The notes under the pieces: generated by a model | The model's database searches: none | Told to the model about the DNA's origin: nothing | What the model saw: only the letters and a program-made list of their open reading frames with translations | Source: Proteus alimentorum | GTDB lineage: Bacteria > Pseudomonadota > Gammaproteobacteria > Enterobacterales > Enterobacteriaceae | Length of the DNA: 64,000 bases | Reading direction: 5' to 3' | Assembly (NCBI RefSeq): GCF_002607735.1 | Contig: NZ_NBVR01000003.1 | Span: forward strand, 43,824-107,823 | Part shown: piece by piece, positions 1 to 10,083 of the stretch | Layout: each line of letters opens with the position of its first letter | Position numbering within the stretch: the first letter of the stretch is position 1 | Position numbers and translations under genes: made by a program

Positions 1-1031
1 ACAGTGATATTTGCACGACCCAGTGCAGCATCTGCATCCTTACCTGTAATATCTTTATCAACTAAATCTAATAAAAACAGGTGATTTTCAGTTCCGCCAG
101 ACACTACTTTATAACCGCGATCTAAGAAAACTTCTACCATTGCTTTTGAGTTTTTAGCAACTTGTTGCTGATAAACTTTAAATTCTGGCTCCATCGCTTC
201 TTTTAATGCAACCGCTTTACCTGCAATAACATGCATTAAAGGGCCACCTTGAGAGCCAGGGAATACCGCAGAGTTCAGTTTTTTATAAAACTCTTCATCA
301 CCACCTTTAGCAAGGATAAGACCACCGCGTGGACCTGCTAAGGTTTTGTGGGTTGTTGTTGTAACAACATGCGCATGAGGAACTGGGTTAGGATAAACAC
401 CCGCTGCAACCATACCAGCTACGTGTGCCATATCAACAAATAAGAATGCACCAATGCTGTCTGCAATTTCACGCATTTTAGCCCAGTCAACCAGACCAGA
501 ATAAGCAGAGAACCCGCCGATGATCATTTTTGGTTGATGTTTTTTAGCTTGAATAGCGATATCTTCGTAATCAATTTTACCTGACTCATCAATACCATAA
601 GGTACGATATTATACAGTTTACCAGAGAAGTTAACTGGTGAACCATGAGTTAAGTGACCGCCTTGCGCTAGGTTCATACCTAAAACAGTATCACCCGGTT
701 TTAATAATGCCATATAGACAGCGGCATTCGCTTGAGAGCCTGAGTGAGGCTGTACGTTAGCGTAATCTGCACCAAATAATGCTTTTGCACGATCGATAGC
801 CAGTTGCTCTACAACATCCACATACTCACAACCACCGTAGTAACGTTTACCCGGATAGCCTTCAGCATATTTATTTGTCAGCTGAGATCCCTGCGCCTGC
901 ATAACACGAGGGCTGGTATAGTTTTCAGAAGCAATAAGTTCGATGTGCTCTTCTTGACGAGTCACTTCACCTTCCATTGCATTCCATAATTCTGGATCGT
1001 AATCAGCAATATTCATTTCACGTTTTAACAT
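1..1031 (-). CDS. glyA: Serine hydroxymethyltransferase, 3' end cut by window edge
   Basis: PLP enzyme that interconverts serine and glycine while loading one-carbon units on tetrahydrofolate. The first 343 codons are present, starting [20 protein letters not shown]; about 75 C-terminal residues (E. coli GlyA has 417) lie outside the window. The PLP-lysine motif [14 protein letters not shown] is intact. AGGAG sits 7 nt before the ATG at 1029-1031. The gene is divergent from hmp, as in E. coli, and a PurR-like box lies upstream. Identification is firm. Confidence 0.97.
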   Translation of the reverse strand, partial: MLKREMNIADYDPELWNAMEGEVTRQEEHIELIASENYTSPRVMQAQGSQLTNKYAEGYPGKRYYGGCEYVDVVEQLAIDRAKALFGADYANVQPHSGSQANAAVYMALLKPGDTVLGMNLAQGGHLTHGSPVNFSGKLYNIVPYGIDESGKIDYEDIAIQAKKHQPKMIIGGFSAYSGLVDWAKMREIADSIGAFLFVDMAHVAGMVAAGVYPNPVPHAHVVTTTTHKTLAGPRGGLILAKGGDEEFYKKLNSAVFPGSQGGPLMHVIAGKAVALKEAMEPEFKVYQQQVAKNSKAMVEVFLDRGYKVVSGGTENHLFLLDLVDKDITGKDADAALGRANIT

Positions 1032-1143
1032 TCACATCTCCTGACTCAGCTAACTTCACTAAAGACAAACTCCCATGCGGGAGAAAGAATGGCATACAGT
1101 GTAAACTCTTTTTCTTCATTGAGATAGCCCCTAATGAAAAAAT

Positions 1144-1159
1144 ACGCAATCGTTTGCCA
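1144..1159. promoter_or_regulatory. Putative PurR operator of glyA
   Basis: ACGCAATCGTTTGCCA closely matches the PurR consensus ACGCAAACGTTTGCGT, keeping the central CGTTTGC. PurR control of glyA is established in E. coli. Position upstream of glyA supports the call. Confidence 0.65.
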
Positions 1160-1333
1160 CCCAACTATAACAGCACATTATTACTTTTTAACAACCTCAT
1201 TTTATCCTGTGCTTATTCCTCTTTTTGAGGCACATCTCGCCTTATTTTGCAAACACCCCGCATCATTCTCTAAGAATTGAGATTTTTTGTTAAAAAATAA
1301 AAACAGAGATTTACAAAATAATCAAAAAGAGAT

Positions 1334-1356
1334 AAGTTGCATATAAAATACAATTT
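1334..1356. promoter_or_regulatory. Putative NsrR box of hmp
   Basis: The 23-bp imperfect palindrome, halves AAGTTGCATAT and AAATACAATTT around one central base, matches the NsrR 11-1-11 pattern (AAGATGCAT-type arms). It lies 42 bp before the hmp start codon. NsrR is the nitric-oxide-sensing repressor of hmp in enterobacteria; its control here is inferred. Confidence 0.7.
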
Positions 1357-1397
1357 ATAAAAATTCACAATAAACTGAAAATTTTTCAGGAGCAATT

Positions 1398-2597
1398 ATG
1401 TTAGATGCACAAACTATCGCGACAATTAAATCAACCATTCCTCTTATTGCTAAAACAGGTCCAGCATTAACCGCTCATTTTTATGATCGAATGTTTTCTC
1501 GCCATCCAGAGTTAAAAGATATTTTCACCATGAGCCATCAAAGCAGTGGTGCACAACGTGAAGCCTTATTTAATGCGATATGCGCTTATGCGACAAACAT
1601 TGAAAACTTAGCCACCATTTTGCCTGCCGTTGAAAAAATTGCACAAAAACACGTCAGTTTAAATATTCTTCCTGAACACTATCCTATTGTCGGTGAAAAT
1701 TTATTAGCAACAATTGATGAAATGTTTAATCCTGGGCAAGAAGTGCTAGATGCGTGGGGAGCGGCTTATCAAGTATTGGCTGATGTCTTTATCAATCGCG
1801 AAGAGCAAATTTATCAACAAAAAGAACAAACAAACGGAGGTTGGAGAGGACTACGAAACTTCAAAGTTAAACATAAAGTAAAACAAAGTGATGTGATTAC
1901 CAGTTTTGAATTAGAGCCTGAAGATGGGCTTGCTGTTACGCCTTATCAAGCAGGGCAATATTTAAGCCTTTATATCCGTGATGAACATCTTGAACACCAA
2001 GAAATACGTCAATATTCATTAACTCAATCTTCAAATAATAAAACCTATCGCATCGCAGTAAAACGCGAAGATAAAGGCATTCTATCGAATTTTCTTCATG
2101 ACCATGTTCAAGAAGGTGATACTTTACAAGTCGCCGCACCAGGGGGCGATTTCTATTTAGATGTGTCACCAACAACACCCGTAACCTTAATTTCAGCAGG
2201 TGTGGGCTTAACGCCAATGCTATCCATGTTACACACGCTTTCAGGTCATCAAGCTAATATTAATTGGTTACATGCAGCCGAACATGGTGGAGTCCATGCT
2301 TTTAAAAATGAAGTTAATCAAGTCGGCACTCAACTTTCACACTATCAACAAGCAATATGGTATCGCACACCACGTTCTGAAGACGTGCAAAATAAAGATT
2401 ATCAATTCGAAGGCTTAATGACATTAAAGCAAGTTGAAGATTGGTTAGCTATTCCTGATATGCATTTCTATTTTTGTGGCCCATTACCTTTTATGCAATC
2501 TGTTGCCAAGCAACTTATTGAATTAGGTATTAATAGTGAAAAACTTCATTATGAATGTTTTGGTCCTCATGCTGTTATTACACAAGATTTACAGTAG
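1398..2597 (+). CDS. hmp: Flavohaemoprotein, nitric oxide dioxygenase
   Basis: Converts NO and O2 to nitrate with NAD(P)H, protecting the cytosol from nitrosative stress. It has 399 residues, the usual length. The N-terminal globin domain (about 1-138) shows Tyr29, Gln53 and the haem-ligand His85. It is followed by a ferredoxin-reductase-type FAD domain with the RQYSLTQ motif near 205 and an NAD-binding domain with [16 protein letters not shown] precedes the ATG. It is divergent from glyA, with an NsrR-like box upstream and its own terminator downstream. Confidence 0.97.
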   Translation: MLDAQTIATIKSTIPLIAKTGPALTAHFYDRMFSRHPELKDIFTMSHQSSGAQREALFNAICAYATNIENLATILPAVEKIAQKHVSLNILPEHYPIVGENLLATIDEMFNPGQEVLDAWGAAYQVLADVFINREEQIYQQKEQTNGGWRGLRNFKVKHKVKQSDVITSFELEPEDGLAVTPYQAGQYLSLYIRDEHLEHQEIRQYSLTQSSNNKTYRIAVKREDKGILSNFLHDHVQEGDTLQVAAPGGDFYLDVSPTTPVTLISAGVGLTPMLSMLHTLSGHQANINWLHAAEHGGVHAFKNEVNQVGTQLSHYQQAIWYRTPRSEDVQNKDYQFEGLMTLKQVEDWLAIPDMHFYFCGPLPFMQSVAKQLIELGINSEKLHYECFGPHAVITQDLQ

Positions 2598-2634
2598 AAA
2601 TACGTTCATGAGAGTCCAATTTTAAATTGAATAA

Positions 2635-2675
2635 AAAAGTGCTGATAGTGTTATATTTATCAGCGCTTTTATTAG
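2635..2675 (+). terminator. Rho-independent terminator of hmp
   Basis: A 13-bp stem, AAAAGTGCTGATA against TATCAGCGCTTTT with one G-U type mismatch, begins 37 bp after the hmp stop and runs into an AT-rich tail. Confidence 0.7.
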
Positions 2676-2691
2676 TTATTTTACTGCCTTG

Positions 2692-3339
2692 TTATGATCG
2701 ATATTTATTTTTAATCGCTGCGGGAATAACATGATCTTTAGCAGAAAAACCGTACCAAATAACACTAATTAAACAGAGCGTATAACCAAATAATTCACAG
2801 CCCTCTTCCACCATGTTTTTAACAGCCCGGTTATAATCCACGCCTAATAATTTATGCCAAAGTATTCCCATACCAAATAAACGTGAGAACAATAAAATAC
2901 ATAATAGGCCAGCAACTAACATTCCATGGCTTGGATGCGTAATAAAGTGAATTAAGCCTTTTAACGTTTTTTTACCTTCTCTAATCGCAATAGCGATACA
3001 AATAAACGTCACCGTTAGCGCAAACCAAACCCATGATCCGTGTGCAATCTGATCAAATACGCCATCTAACTCACGAATTAAAATACACAAGAAAAAGCCC
3101 ATAATAAGCGTGAACGCTCCCCGTTGTTCACTTCCTTGGCATGCTTTAACAAAAAAGAATAAACAAATAATAGCAACGATAAATTCTTGGCCTAATTCAG
3201 TTACCGACGTTTCAGAAATACCATTATCGAGAACCAAAATATCAAGAAAAATAAATCCCGTAGTGATAGCGATTAACACTGCTGCACATAAAAATAAAGC
3301 GACACGCTTTAATAAATAAGTAAACACTATTTTGCCCAT
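2692..3339 (-). CDS. Uncharacterised multi-pass inner membrane protein
   Basis: A 215-residue protein I do not recognise. Hydrophobicity suggests about six membrane segments: roughly 12-34, 52-66, 75-91, 104-121, 137-155 and 184-201. A charged Asp-Glu-rich loop lies after segment 1 and a basic REGKKTLKG loop after segment 4. No catalytic motif is visible. The only possible ribosome site, AAGG, is unusually close to the ATG, but no other early Met exists. It is convergent with hmp. Membrane location is the only functional statement I can support. Confidence 0.7.
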   Translation of the reverse strand: MGKIVFTYLLKRVALFLCAAVLIAITTGFIFLDILVLDNGISETSVTELGQEFIVAIICLFFFVKACQGSEQRGAFTLIMGFFLCILIRELDGVFDQIAHGSWVWFALTVTFICIAIAIREGKKTLKGLIHFITHPSHGMLVAGLLCILLFSRLFGMGILWHKLLGVDYNRAVKNMVEEGCELFGYTLCLISVIWYGFSAKDHVIPAAIKNKYRS

Positions 3340-3511
3340 ACCTTGATGATTTTTTAATATTGATAATAATAACTTTCCTTAAAAGTTATTAAATAACATT
3401 TTGTGCCTTAAAGTTTACAAAAAATAGTAAAATAAATTGTCTCGTATCATCAATAGACTTGTATAAGATATAAATAGCATCATAGGCAAAACATAAAAAA
3501 ATTAATTATGC

Positions 3512-3560
3512 GCAAAAAAAAGAAAAAGCCCGATATTTTGATTAAAAAATATCGGGCTTT
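3512..3560 (-). terminator. Rho-independent terminator of glnB
   Basis: A 15-bp perfect stem (AAAGCCCGATATTTT and its complement, 3525-3539 with 3546-3560), followed on the minus strand by a T-rich tail at 3512-3524. Confidence 0.9.
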
Positions 3561-3605
3561 AATAAAACTGAAAAAGATAATTATTTGGCTTAAGTTAATT
3601 AATAA

Positions 3606-3956
<351 letters not shown>

Positions 3957-3959
3957 CTA

Positions 3960-5576
3960 TTACCAGTTGTGGCGACCAAAACCGCTTGTTATTGGGTATC
4001 TGCGATCTTTACCAAAATTACGACTTGTAATACGTGGCCCTACAGGGGCTTGACGTCGTTTGTATTCATTAATATCGACTAATTTTATCACTTTACGAAC
4101 TGTTGCTTCATCAAATCCTGCTGCAACTAAATCAGATACAGATTTATCTTGCTCAACATAGCCTTCAAGAATAGCATCCAGAATGTCATAAGGAGGTAAG
4201 TTATCTTGGTCTGTTTGTCCCGGTGCCAGTTCTGCTGATGGTGGTCTATCAATAACTCGCTGAGGAATAGCAGGTGAAAGTGTATTACGATATTTAGAAA
4301 GCTCGAAAACTAACGTTTTAGGGACATCTTTTAGTACATCAAAACCACCTGCCATATCACCATACAATGTGGAATATCCCACTGCTGATTCACTTTTATT
4401 GCTTGTGGTTAACACTAAACGACGACGTTTATTCGACATTGCCATCAAAATAACAGCGCGACAACGTGCTTGTAGATTTTCTTCTGTGGTATCTGCGGCA
4501 GTATCTTTAAACATAGGTGCAAGCTGAGCCATAAAAGCATCAAACATGGGTTCAATAGAAACCGTGTCAAACTCAACACCTAATAAATCTGCTTGTTCTT
4601 TCGCGTCATGAATACTCATTTCTGAAGTATAACGAAATGGCATCATAACAGCTTGAACACTCTCTTTGCCTAAGGCATCAGCTGCAATAGCCACCGTTAA
4701 TCCAGAGTCAATACCACCAGATAACCCTAAAATTGCCCCTTTAAAACCGTTTTTAATGACATAATCACGCGTTGCAAGCACTAATGCTTGATAAACTTGC
4801 GCTAAAGGTGAAAGTTCCGGAGCAGGATCTGCCATCGGAATAATATTCAATTCGTCAAATTCAACGATAGTGGTTTGTTCATCAAATGCAGCTAAACGAT
4901 GCGTAATAGCACCACGTTCATCAAAGACTTTTGAACAACCATCGAATACTAACTCATCTTGACCACCAATTTGGTTAAGATAAATCACGGGAAGGTGTGT
5001 TCTTTGGCAATGTTCTTTAATTAGCTGTGTACGCACATGGGGTTTTTCACGGTTATAAGGTGATGCATTAATAGATAGAACGAGATCAGCACCCGCTTGT
5101 TTTAATGCATCGATAGGTTCATTAATCCAGATATCTTCACAAATTAACAAACCTAGGTGATAACCTTTAAATGGCACCACACAGCGCTCATTTCCTTGCT
5201 GGAAATAACGCTTCTCATCAAACACACCATAATTAGGTAATTGCTGTTTGAAATAACGCGCTTGTAATTCACCTTTATAGAAAAATGAAAGTGCGTTGTA
5301 AATTTTGCCGTTTTGCCACCAAGGATGTCCAACCACAATCGCCGTTTTTTTACTTGCTTGTTCTAAACGCGTAAGTTGTGTTTTACAACGCTGTTGGAAA
5401 TCAGGTCGAAATAGCAGATCTTCAGGAGAGTAACCGCATAAAGCCAATTCAGAAAACATGACCAAATCGGCCTCTTCTTGTGCTTTAACGGTAGATAACA
5501 TGCGTTCGCAGTTACCTTCAATATCACCAACAACCCAATTAAGTTGAGCCATGGCGAGTTTTAGTTTACGACTCAT
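3960..5576 (-). CDS. nadE: Glutamine-dependent NAD+ synthetase
   Basis: Amidates nicotinate adenine dinucleotide to NAD+, the last step of NAD synthesis. It has 538 residues. This is the long two-domain form: an N-terminal CN-hydrolase glutaminase (about 1-270) with catalytic Glu (FSELALCGYSP), Lys (FKQQLPNYGVFD) and Cys (LLICEDIW), then a synthetase with the P-loop LGLSGGIDSG. E. coli has only a short ammonia-dependent NadE, so this is a different type. The start MSRKLKLAMAQLN was chosen because GGAGAG lies 9 nt upstream; an ATG 30 nt further out lacks this. Confidence 0.95.
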   Translation of the reverse strand: MSRKLKLAMAQLNWVVGDIEGNCERMLSTVKAQEEADLVMFSELALCGYSPEDLLFRPDFQQRCKTQLTRLEQASKKTAIVVGHPWWQNGKIYNALSFFYKGELQARYFKQQLPNYGVFDEKRYFQQGNERCVVPFKGYHLGLLICEDIWINEPIDALKQAGADLVLSINASPYNREKPHVRTQLIKEHCQRTHLPVIYLNQIGGQDELVFDGCSKVFDERGAITHRLAAFDEQTTIVEFDELNIIPMADPAPELSPLAQVYQALVLATRDYVIKNGFKGAILGLSGGIDSGLTVAIAADALGKESVQAVMMPFRYTSEMSIHDAKEQADLLGVEFDTVSIEPMFDAFMAQLAPMFKDTAADTTEENLQARCRAVILMAMSNKRRRLVLTTSNKSESAVGYSTLYGDMAGGFDVLKDVPKTLVFELSKYRNTLSPAIPQRVIDRPPSAELAPGQTDQDNLPPYDILDAILEGYVEQDKSVSDLVAAGFDEATVRKVIKLVDINEYKRRQAPVGPRITSRNFGKDRRYPITSGFGRHNW

Positions 5577-5649
5577 AAAAATTAGTCTCTCCGCTATCTT
5601 CCGCATAAAAGGAAAGTTAGTTTAAAAATATATTCGTTATCTGAAAAGG

Positions 5650-6987
5650 TTATTCTTTAAAATCATTCGCATCTAGCTCATGACGAGATAACAATTTATA
5701 AAACTCAGTTCGATTGCGCCCAGCCATACGAGCTGCTTGGGTCACATTGCCTTTTGTCATTTGCAAAAGCTTTCTCAAATAGGTCATTTCAAAGTGTCCT
5801 CTCGCTTCTGCAAATGTGGGCAGTGCCGTATTTTCACCTTGTAATGCCTGTGTTACAAGCGCTTCACTAATCACGGGTGCTGTTGTTAGCGCAACACATT
5901 GCTCAATAACGTTAACCAATTGACGTACATTGCCCGGCCAACTCGCTGTCATTAAGCACTTCATCGCATCAGTTGAAAAGCTTCGAACAAAAGGTTTATG
6001 CCGTTTAGCAGACTCTCTCAATAAATGATTAGCAAGAATAGGAATATCTTCTGCTCTCTCACTTAATGTCGGAATACGTAAATTAACCACATTTAAACGA
6101 TAGAACAGATCTTCACGAAATTCATTACGTTCCATCGCTTTAGGTAAATCACGATGCGTTGCAGAAAGGATACGTACATCAATATCAATATCGCGATTAC
6201 TGCCTAATGGGCGAACTTTTCGCTCTTGTAAAACACGTAATAACTTAACCTGCAATGCCATTGGCATATCGCCAATTTCATCTAAAAATAATGTGCCCCC
6301 TTCAGCGGCCTGAAATAGACCTTCACGACTACTCACTGCGCCTGTAAAAGCGCCTTTCGCATGACCAAATAATTCAGACTCTAGAAGTTGCTCAGGTAAG
6401 GCACCACAGTTAATGGCAATAAAAGGCTTTTTCGCTCTAGGGCTTGCGCGATGGATAGCTTGAGCAAGGACTTCTTTACCCGTACCACTTTGACCATTAA
6501 TAAGGACACTAACATCTGATTGGGCGACTAGCTTTGCTTGCTCTAGTAAACGTAGCATTTGCGGGCTACGTGTCACGATATCTTTTGACCACTCTTCATC
6601 TGAAACAATAGTCACAAGCTCGAGTGCTTCATCAATCGCTTTATAAAGTGCGTCTCTATCAACAGGTTTGGTTAAAAAACTAAATACGCCTTGCTGCGTT
6701 GCAGCCACGGCATCAGGAATAGAGCCATGAGCCGTAAGAATGATAACTGGCATGCCCGGCTGCTGGCGTTGTATTTCAGCAAACAGCGCCATACCATCCA
6801 TTTCATCCATTCGGAGATCGCTAATAACAAGATCTATTTTTTCTTTTAAGAGAAGTTTTAGTGCTTCTTGCCCACTTTCAGCGGTGAAGATATGAAAACC
6901 TTCACTTGTTAATCGCATACCAAGTAACTTTAATAACCCAGGATCGTCATCGACAAGTAAAAGATTTGCTGATTTATGGCCAGCCAT
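5650..6987 (-). CDS. glrR: Sigma-54-dependent response regulator GlrR (QseF)
   Basis: DNA-binding partner of kinase GlrK; activates sigma-54 transcription of glmY. It has 445 residues: receiver domain with the phospho-acceptor Asp in LVISDLRMDEMDG, AAA+ domain with Walker A GQSGTGKE and the sigma-54 contact loop GAFTGA, and a Fis-type helix-turn-helix at the end (NVTQAARMAGRNRTEFYKLL). The second of two close ATGs is chosen because AAGGAG is then 7 nt away. It is the last gene of glrK-qseG-glrR. Candidate GlrR sites occur upstream of glmY in this window. Confidence 0.95.
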   Translation of the reverse strand: MAGHKSANLLLVDDDPGLLKLLGMRLTSEGFHIFTAESGQEALKLLLKEKIDLVISDLRMDEMDGMALFAEIQRQQPGMPVIILTAHGSIPDAVAATQQGVFSFLTKPVDRDALYKAIDEALELVTIVSDEEWSKDIVTRSPQMLRLLEQAKLVAQSDVSVLINGQSGTGKEVLAQAIHRASPRAKKPFIAINCGALPEQLLESELFGHAKGAFTGAVSSREGLFQAAEGGTLFLDEIGDMPMALQVKLLRVLQERKVRPLGSNRDIDIDVRILSATHRDLPKAMERNEFREDLFYRLNVVNLRIPTLSERAEDIPILANHLLRESAKRHKPFVRSFSTDAMKCLMTASWPGNVRQLVNVIEQCVALTTAPVISEALVTQALQGENTALPTFAEARGHFEMTYLRKLLQMTKGNVTQAARMAGRNRTEFYKLLSRHELDANDFKE

Positions 6988-6998
6988 GCACATTCTCC

Positions 6999-8054
6999 TT
7001 ATTTAGAACCTGCTTCAGTCGGTTTTGAGCTTTGTGTGTCAGTATCAGTTTTGACTGGTTCTGGTTTTACCGTCTCAGATTTCATCGATTCGGCTTTCGT
7101 AGATTCTGGTTTTGAAAGCGCTGGTTTAACCGCTGTTGCAGAAGGTTGTTTTTCCTCACCCTTTGGTTTCTCTGTTATCGATTGCGTCGAAACGGGTTTT
7201 TCGGTGTTTTTTTCAACAACCGGTTTTTCGGTAGCGGGTTTCTCTGCATTTACTTTTTCTGTTTCCGCAGGTGTTGCTGTTGCGCTCTCGGTTAAATCTT
7301 CATTTTGTGATAGCGAATCAACAGAGCCACTCTGTTTTCTGTTCGATAACTGCCGTTCAATTTGGGTAAGGCTTTCAAGCTTTTTCAGGGTGATACTCAG
7401 TTCATGCTGTAACACATTATTCTCTTTTCTTAGCGCATCCATTCTATTATCTGTTTCTGTGGTTAAACGACGATAACGGTTCTTTTCTTCCGCTAAAGAG
7501 AGAATAAGCGTTTGGTTCTCAATCCATGTTGATAATAGAACTCGCATAGAACTTGGAAATTGTAATTTATAGCTTTCTAATAATACTAATTGTGTTCGAC
7601 GATCGGCAATCGTCATTCCAGCACGCTCTAATAAAATACTTTTATAAAATGCATCATCCCAACCAGTGACGACAACACTACTTGCTTGCCGTTGTGCTTC
7701 TGTCGTCATTATGCGGTTTGTGCATTCAATGACACGTAACCAATAAAGCGCGTTATTGATCCCTTCATCATAAAATGAGCTTAATGTTTTACATTCAGCC
7801 CAACGATAATCAATCGTTTTTTGTTTAACAACGGGGGTTTCTTGCTCAGGCTCTTGTGTTTCAGTGAACGACTTTGGTGTACATCCTGAAAGAACCAGTG
7901 GAAATAGAATAAACAAGAAACACTGCTTCCAATTTAATGCGATTTTTCTAGTTGATGCAGGGGCCATAGATAACAATTCAATACCAAGCATCTTCTTATT
8001 TATTTTTTTATACTCATGATGAGGAGATGCTTGTTTTTGTGACCTGATTTGCAT
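6999..8054 (-). CDS. qseG: Lipoprotein QseG with extended low-complexity tail
   Basis: Outer-membrane lipoprotein that interacts with the GlrK/QseE kinase in enterobacteria. The lipobox LVLSGC follows a hydrophobic stretch. If the first ATG is used there is a 50-residue leader, unusually long, so an internal Met (7991 or 7967) may be the real start; no start has a strong ribosome site. The C-terminal third (about 245-351) is Lys-Glu-Pro-Thr-rich with repeated EKP and KPE units and looks disordered, making the protein longer than E. coli QseG. A short coiled coil precedes it. Its start overlaps the glrK stop by one base. Confidence 0.85.
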   Translation of the reverse strand: MQIRSQKQASPHHEYKKINKKMLGIELLSMAPASTRKIALNWKQCFLFILFPLVLSGCTPKSFTETQEPEQETPVVKQKTIDYRWAECKTLSSFYDEGINNALYWLRVIECTNRIMTTEAQRQASSVVVTGWDDAFYKSILLERAGMTIADRRTQLVLLESYKLQFPSSMRVLLSTWIENQTLILSLAEEKNRYRRLTTETDNRMDALRKENNVLQHELSITLKKLESLTQIERQLSNRKQSGSVDSLSQNEDLTESATATPAETEKVNAEKPATEKPVVEKNTEKPVSTQSITEKPKGEEKQPSATAVKPALSKPESTKAESMKSETVKPEPVKTDTDTQSSKPTEAGSK

Positions 8055-9502
8055 TATTTAATCTCAGAAAGTAGCGGTAATTCAATACGAAAACAGACAT
8101 CGGCATAGTCAGAAGGGACAACACTTAATTCACCTTCCATTCTTTTGATACAGTCATGAGCAATACTTAAACCTAAACCACTTCCTTTTACTGCCCCTTT
8201 ACGTAGCAAAGATCCTTGGAAAAAGGGTTCAAAAATCATTTTTTGTTCAGATTCAGGAATAGGTGTTCCTTTATTGGCTATATCAATAACTATTTTCTGT
8301 TCAACTTGATAACTAGAGATCCAGATATTACCTGATTCAGCACCATAGTGCACCGCATTCGAGTAGAGATTGTCGATAACTCGTGATAATAGCGTTGCTT
8401 CTGCTCGACATGTGGCTAGATTAAGTGAAATTATCGTTTTAATATCTTTTGCTCTCGCGGGTAAACTGTGGGCTAATACCACATCATTGACTAAATCAGT
8501 CAAGTTAATTTCTTCAATCTGTTGAGGGACTTCAGAAAGTTTACGATTGTAATCAAGCAGTTGTTCAATTAATAGCTGTAACTGCTTACTGCTATTATCA
8601 AGAATTGAAACGACTTCTTTTTGATCAAGAGTTAAAGGCCCTGCAACTTCATCAGCTAATAATTCTGTACCTTCTCGCATACTGGCTAGCGGTGTTTTTA
8701 ATTCATGAGAGATATGACGCAAAAATTCATGTCGTTGTGATTCAAGCCATGCTAAACGCTCACTTAACCAAATAATACGTTGTGCTAATGAACGTAGTTC
8801 TCGTGGTCCTTGAAAAGTATCTAAATTATTACTGAGTGTTCGACCTTCACCTAATCGATTGATCATCTTTTCAATCCCTTTAACGGGACCAATAATCATT
8901 CGAGTAAATAGCGCAATGAGGATCAAGCTGAAAACAAAAACGATAAGACTTTGCCAACCGAAATAGCGCCCTTTCTCAGCGATTGCCATTTGGAGTTGTT
9001 CACCACGGCTAAAAATAATCTCTTTAGTCAAGACAACAATACGGTTATTGGCATAAGAGAACTGCTCTAAAGCTTGTTGCATCTCTTTTGTCGGTTCACT
9101 GCTTTCACATTGAATCGATTTCAGTTTTTCAAGTGAGGAATTAAGTACATCGGCTTCTTTCGAGGTAGAAAGCGGAATAATGGTTTGCTGTAATGTTGAG
9201 AAGAGTTTGGTGTACTGCTGATAGCGTTGCTGATACATATCAGCATCAGTTTTATCTCTTAAAACACAATATCGACGATAGTTTCCTTCCATTTCAATCG
9301 CTAGATTTCGCATCACTTCACTACGTTCGGTATCTGCAAGTGCATTTTTATTAGTAATAGCCGCCTGATTACTTAATTGATCAAGACTTTGATAAGCCTG
9401 ATAAGCAAGCACAAGTAAAGGTAATAGCACCATCCAAAATGCCATTATCACGAGCTGTCTTAAAGAACGAGGGAAAATACGCCACTTTTTCAATGAAATC
9501 AT
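8054..9502 (-). CDS. glrK: Sensor histidine kinase GlrK (QseE)
   Basis: Inner-membrane kinase that phosphorylates GlrR. It has 482 residues, with membrane segments near 15-33 and 185-204 flanking a periplasmic helical sensor domain, then a HAMP linker. The H-box FLRHISHELKTPLASM, N-box VIDNLYSNAVHYGA and G-box GSGLGLSIAHD are all present. It is the first gene of glrK-qseG-glrR and lies just downstream of glmY, as in E. coli. Confidence 0.95.
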   Translation of the reverse strand: MISLKKWRIFPRSLRQLVIMAFWMVLLPLLVLAYQAYQSLDQLSNQAAITNKNALADTERSEVMRNLAIEMEGNYRRYCVLRDKTDADMYQQRYQQYTKLFSTLQQTIIPLSTSKEADVLNSSLEKLKSIQCESSEPTKEMQQALEQFSYANNRIVVLTKEIIFSRGEQLQMAIAEKGRYFGWQSLIVFVFSLILIALFTRMIIGPVKGIEKMINRLGEGRTLSNNLDTFQGPRELRSLAQRIIWLSERLAWLESQRHEFLRHISHELKTPLASMREGTELLADEVAGPLTLDQKEVVSILDNSSKQLQLLIEQLLDYNRKLSEVPQQIEEINLTDLVNDVVLAHSLPARAKDIKTIISLNLATCRAEATLLSRVIDNLYSNAVHYGAESGNIWISSYQVEQKIVIDIANKGTPIPESEQKMIFEPFFQGSLLRKGAVKGSGLGLSIAHDCIKRMEGELSVVPSDYADVCFRIELPLLSEIK

Positions 9503-9626
9503 CTCAACACCTATTAGAGTAATGCGATGCTACATGACTTGATAACAAGAAAAAAGTCCGACATTGGGAAAATCAGGTAAGAAAGTAAACACAAACGAGG
9601 AAATGTGACAAGCTCTAGAAGAGGGA

Positions 9627-9657
9627 GAGCGGAATATCTTATTGAGATATTCCGCTC
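9627..9657. terminator. Strong hairpin at end of glmY region
   Basis: Perfect 13-bp inverted repeat GAGCGGAATATCT / AGATATTCCGCTC with a 5-nt loop. The minus-strand tail after it is TCCCTCTTCT, only moderately U-rich, so it could be a terminator or a processing or stability element between glmY and glrK. Confidence 0.5.
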
Positions 9658-9855
9658 GTCAATATTTCATCTCTTTTTTCTCTAAAAGAGAATGAAGGTG
9701 GTGCCTCACTCCACGTGTCGCCCTGTGTTTGATAAGATCCGAAGACGAATATCATGATGTTGGACGGTAGGCACCTTACTCTGGCGTCATTCCTGGCTTA
9801 TGTGGTATGTTCCCACCCATATTGTGGACCGACATAAAAAGTTGAATGAGCAACT
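9627..9855 (-). ncRNA. glmY: GlmY small RNA
   Basis: Regulatory RNA that sequesters the adaptor RapZ and so stabilises GlmZ, raising glmS expression. The predicted 5' end TAGTTGCTCATTCAAC with a following TTATGTCGG resembles the start of E. coli GlmY, and the gene is in the same place between purL and glrK. The 3' end is uncertain: a perfect 13-bp stem at 9627-9657 is the strongest candidate but lacks a clean U-tract. If RNA ends before it, the transcript would be nearer 180 nt, as in E. coli. Confidence 0.8.
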
Positions 9856-9866
9856 AAGCTATATAA

Positions 9867-9882
9867 TGCACAAGGCGTGCCA
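9867..9882 (-). promoter_or_regulatory. Sigma-54 promoter of glmY
   Basis: Minus strand TGGCACGCCTTGTGCA has the invariant GG and GC spaced by 10 nt, as the -24/-12 promoter requires. It lies 12 bp before the predicted RNA start. A sigma-70-like TATATA overlaps just downstream, matching the dual promoter arrangement known for enterobacterial glmY. Confidence 0.85.
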
Positions 9883-9988
9883 ACTTTTAAATCAATCACT
9901 TAACATATTGAAAAAAAACAAAAAATAAAAACGCTTCTCTACTATTTTATTTATCACTCTCTTTTATCTCGTTATAAAACAACCAAGC

Positions 9989-10006
9989 TGTCTCCATATC
10001 CAGACA
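9989..10006. promoter_or_regulatory. GlrR activator site 1 (TGTC-N10-GACA)
   Basis: Exact TGTC-N10-GACA, about 140 bp upstream of the glmY start. This is the motif reported for GlrR upstream of E. coli glmY. Confidence 0.75.
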
Positions 10007-10051
10007 GAGTTACCTTAAATTTAATAATAGCTTATATTTCAATACATTAAA

Positions 10052-10069
10052 TGTCACCAAAAAGAGACA
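10052..10069. promoter_or_regulatory. GlrR activator site 2 (TGTC-N10-GACA)
   Basis: Second exact TGTC-N10-GACA, centred 63 bp from site 1, which is six helical turns, so both lie on the same DNA face. Confidence 0.75.
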
Positions 10070-10083
10070 AGCAAAATGGCAAG

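Larger units (their letters stand above)
1032..1397. other. Divergent glyA-hmp control region
   Basis: A 366-bp gap between divergent genes. It holds the glyA leader and ribosome site, a PurR-like box at 1144-1159 and an NsrR-like palindrome at 1334-1356 (listed separately). I see no gene here; short open frames have no family signal. Confidence 0.8.

Noticed and set aside
6976..7476. 166-codon frame antisense to qseG
   Set aside because: It is the shadow of the low-complexity Lys-Glu-Pro tail and gives a Ser-Phe-rich sequence with no family likeness.
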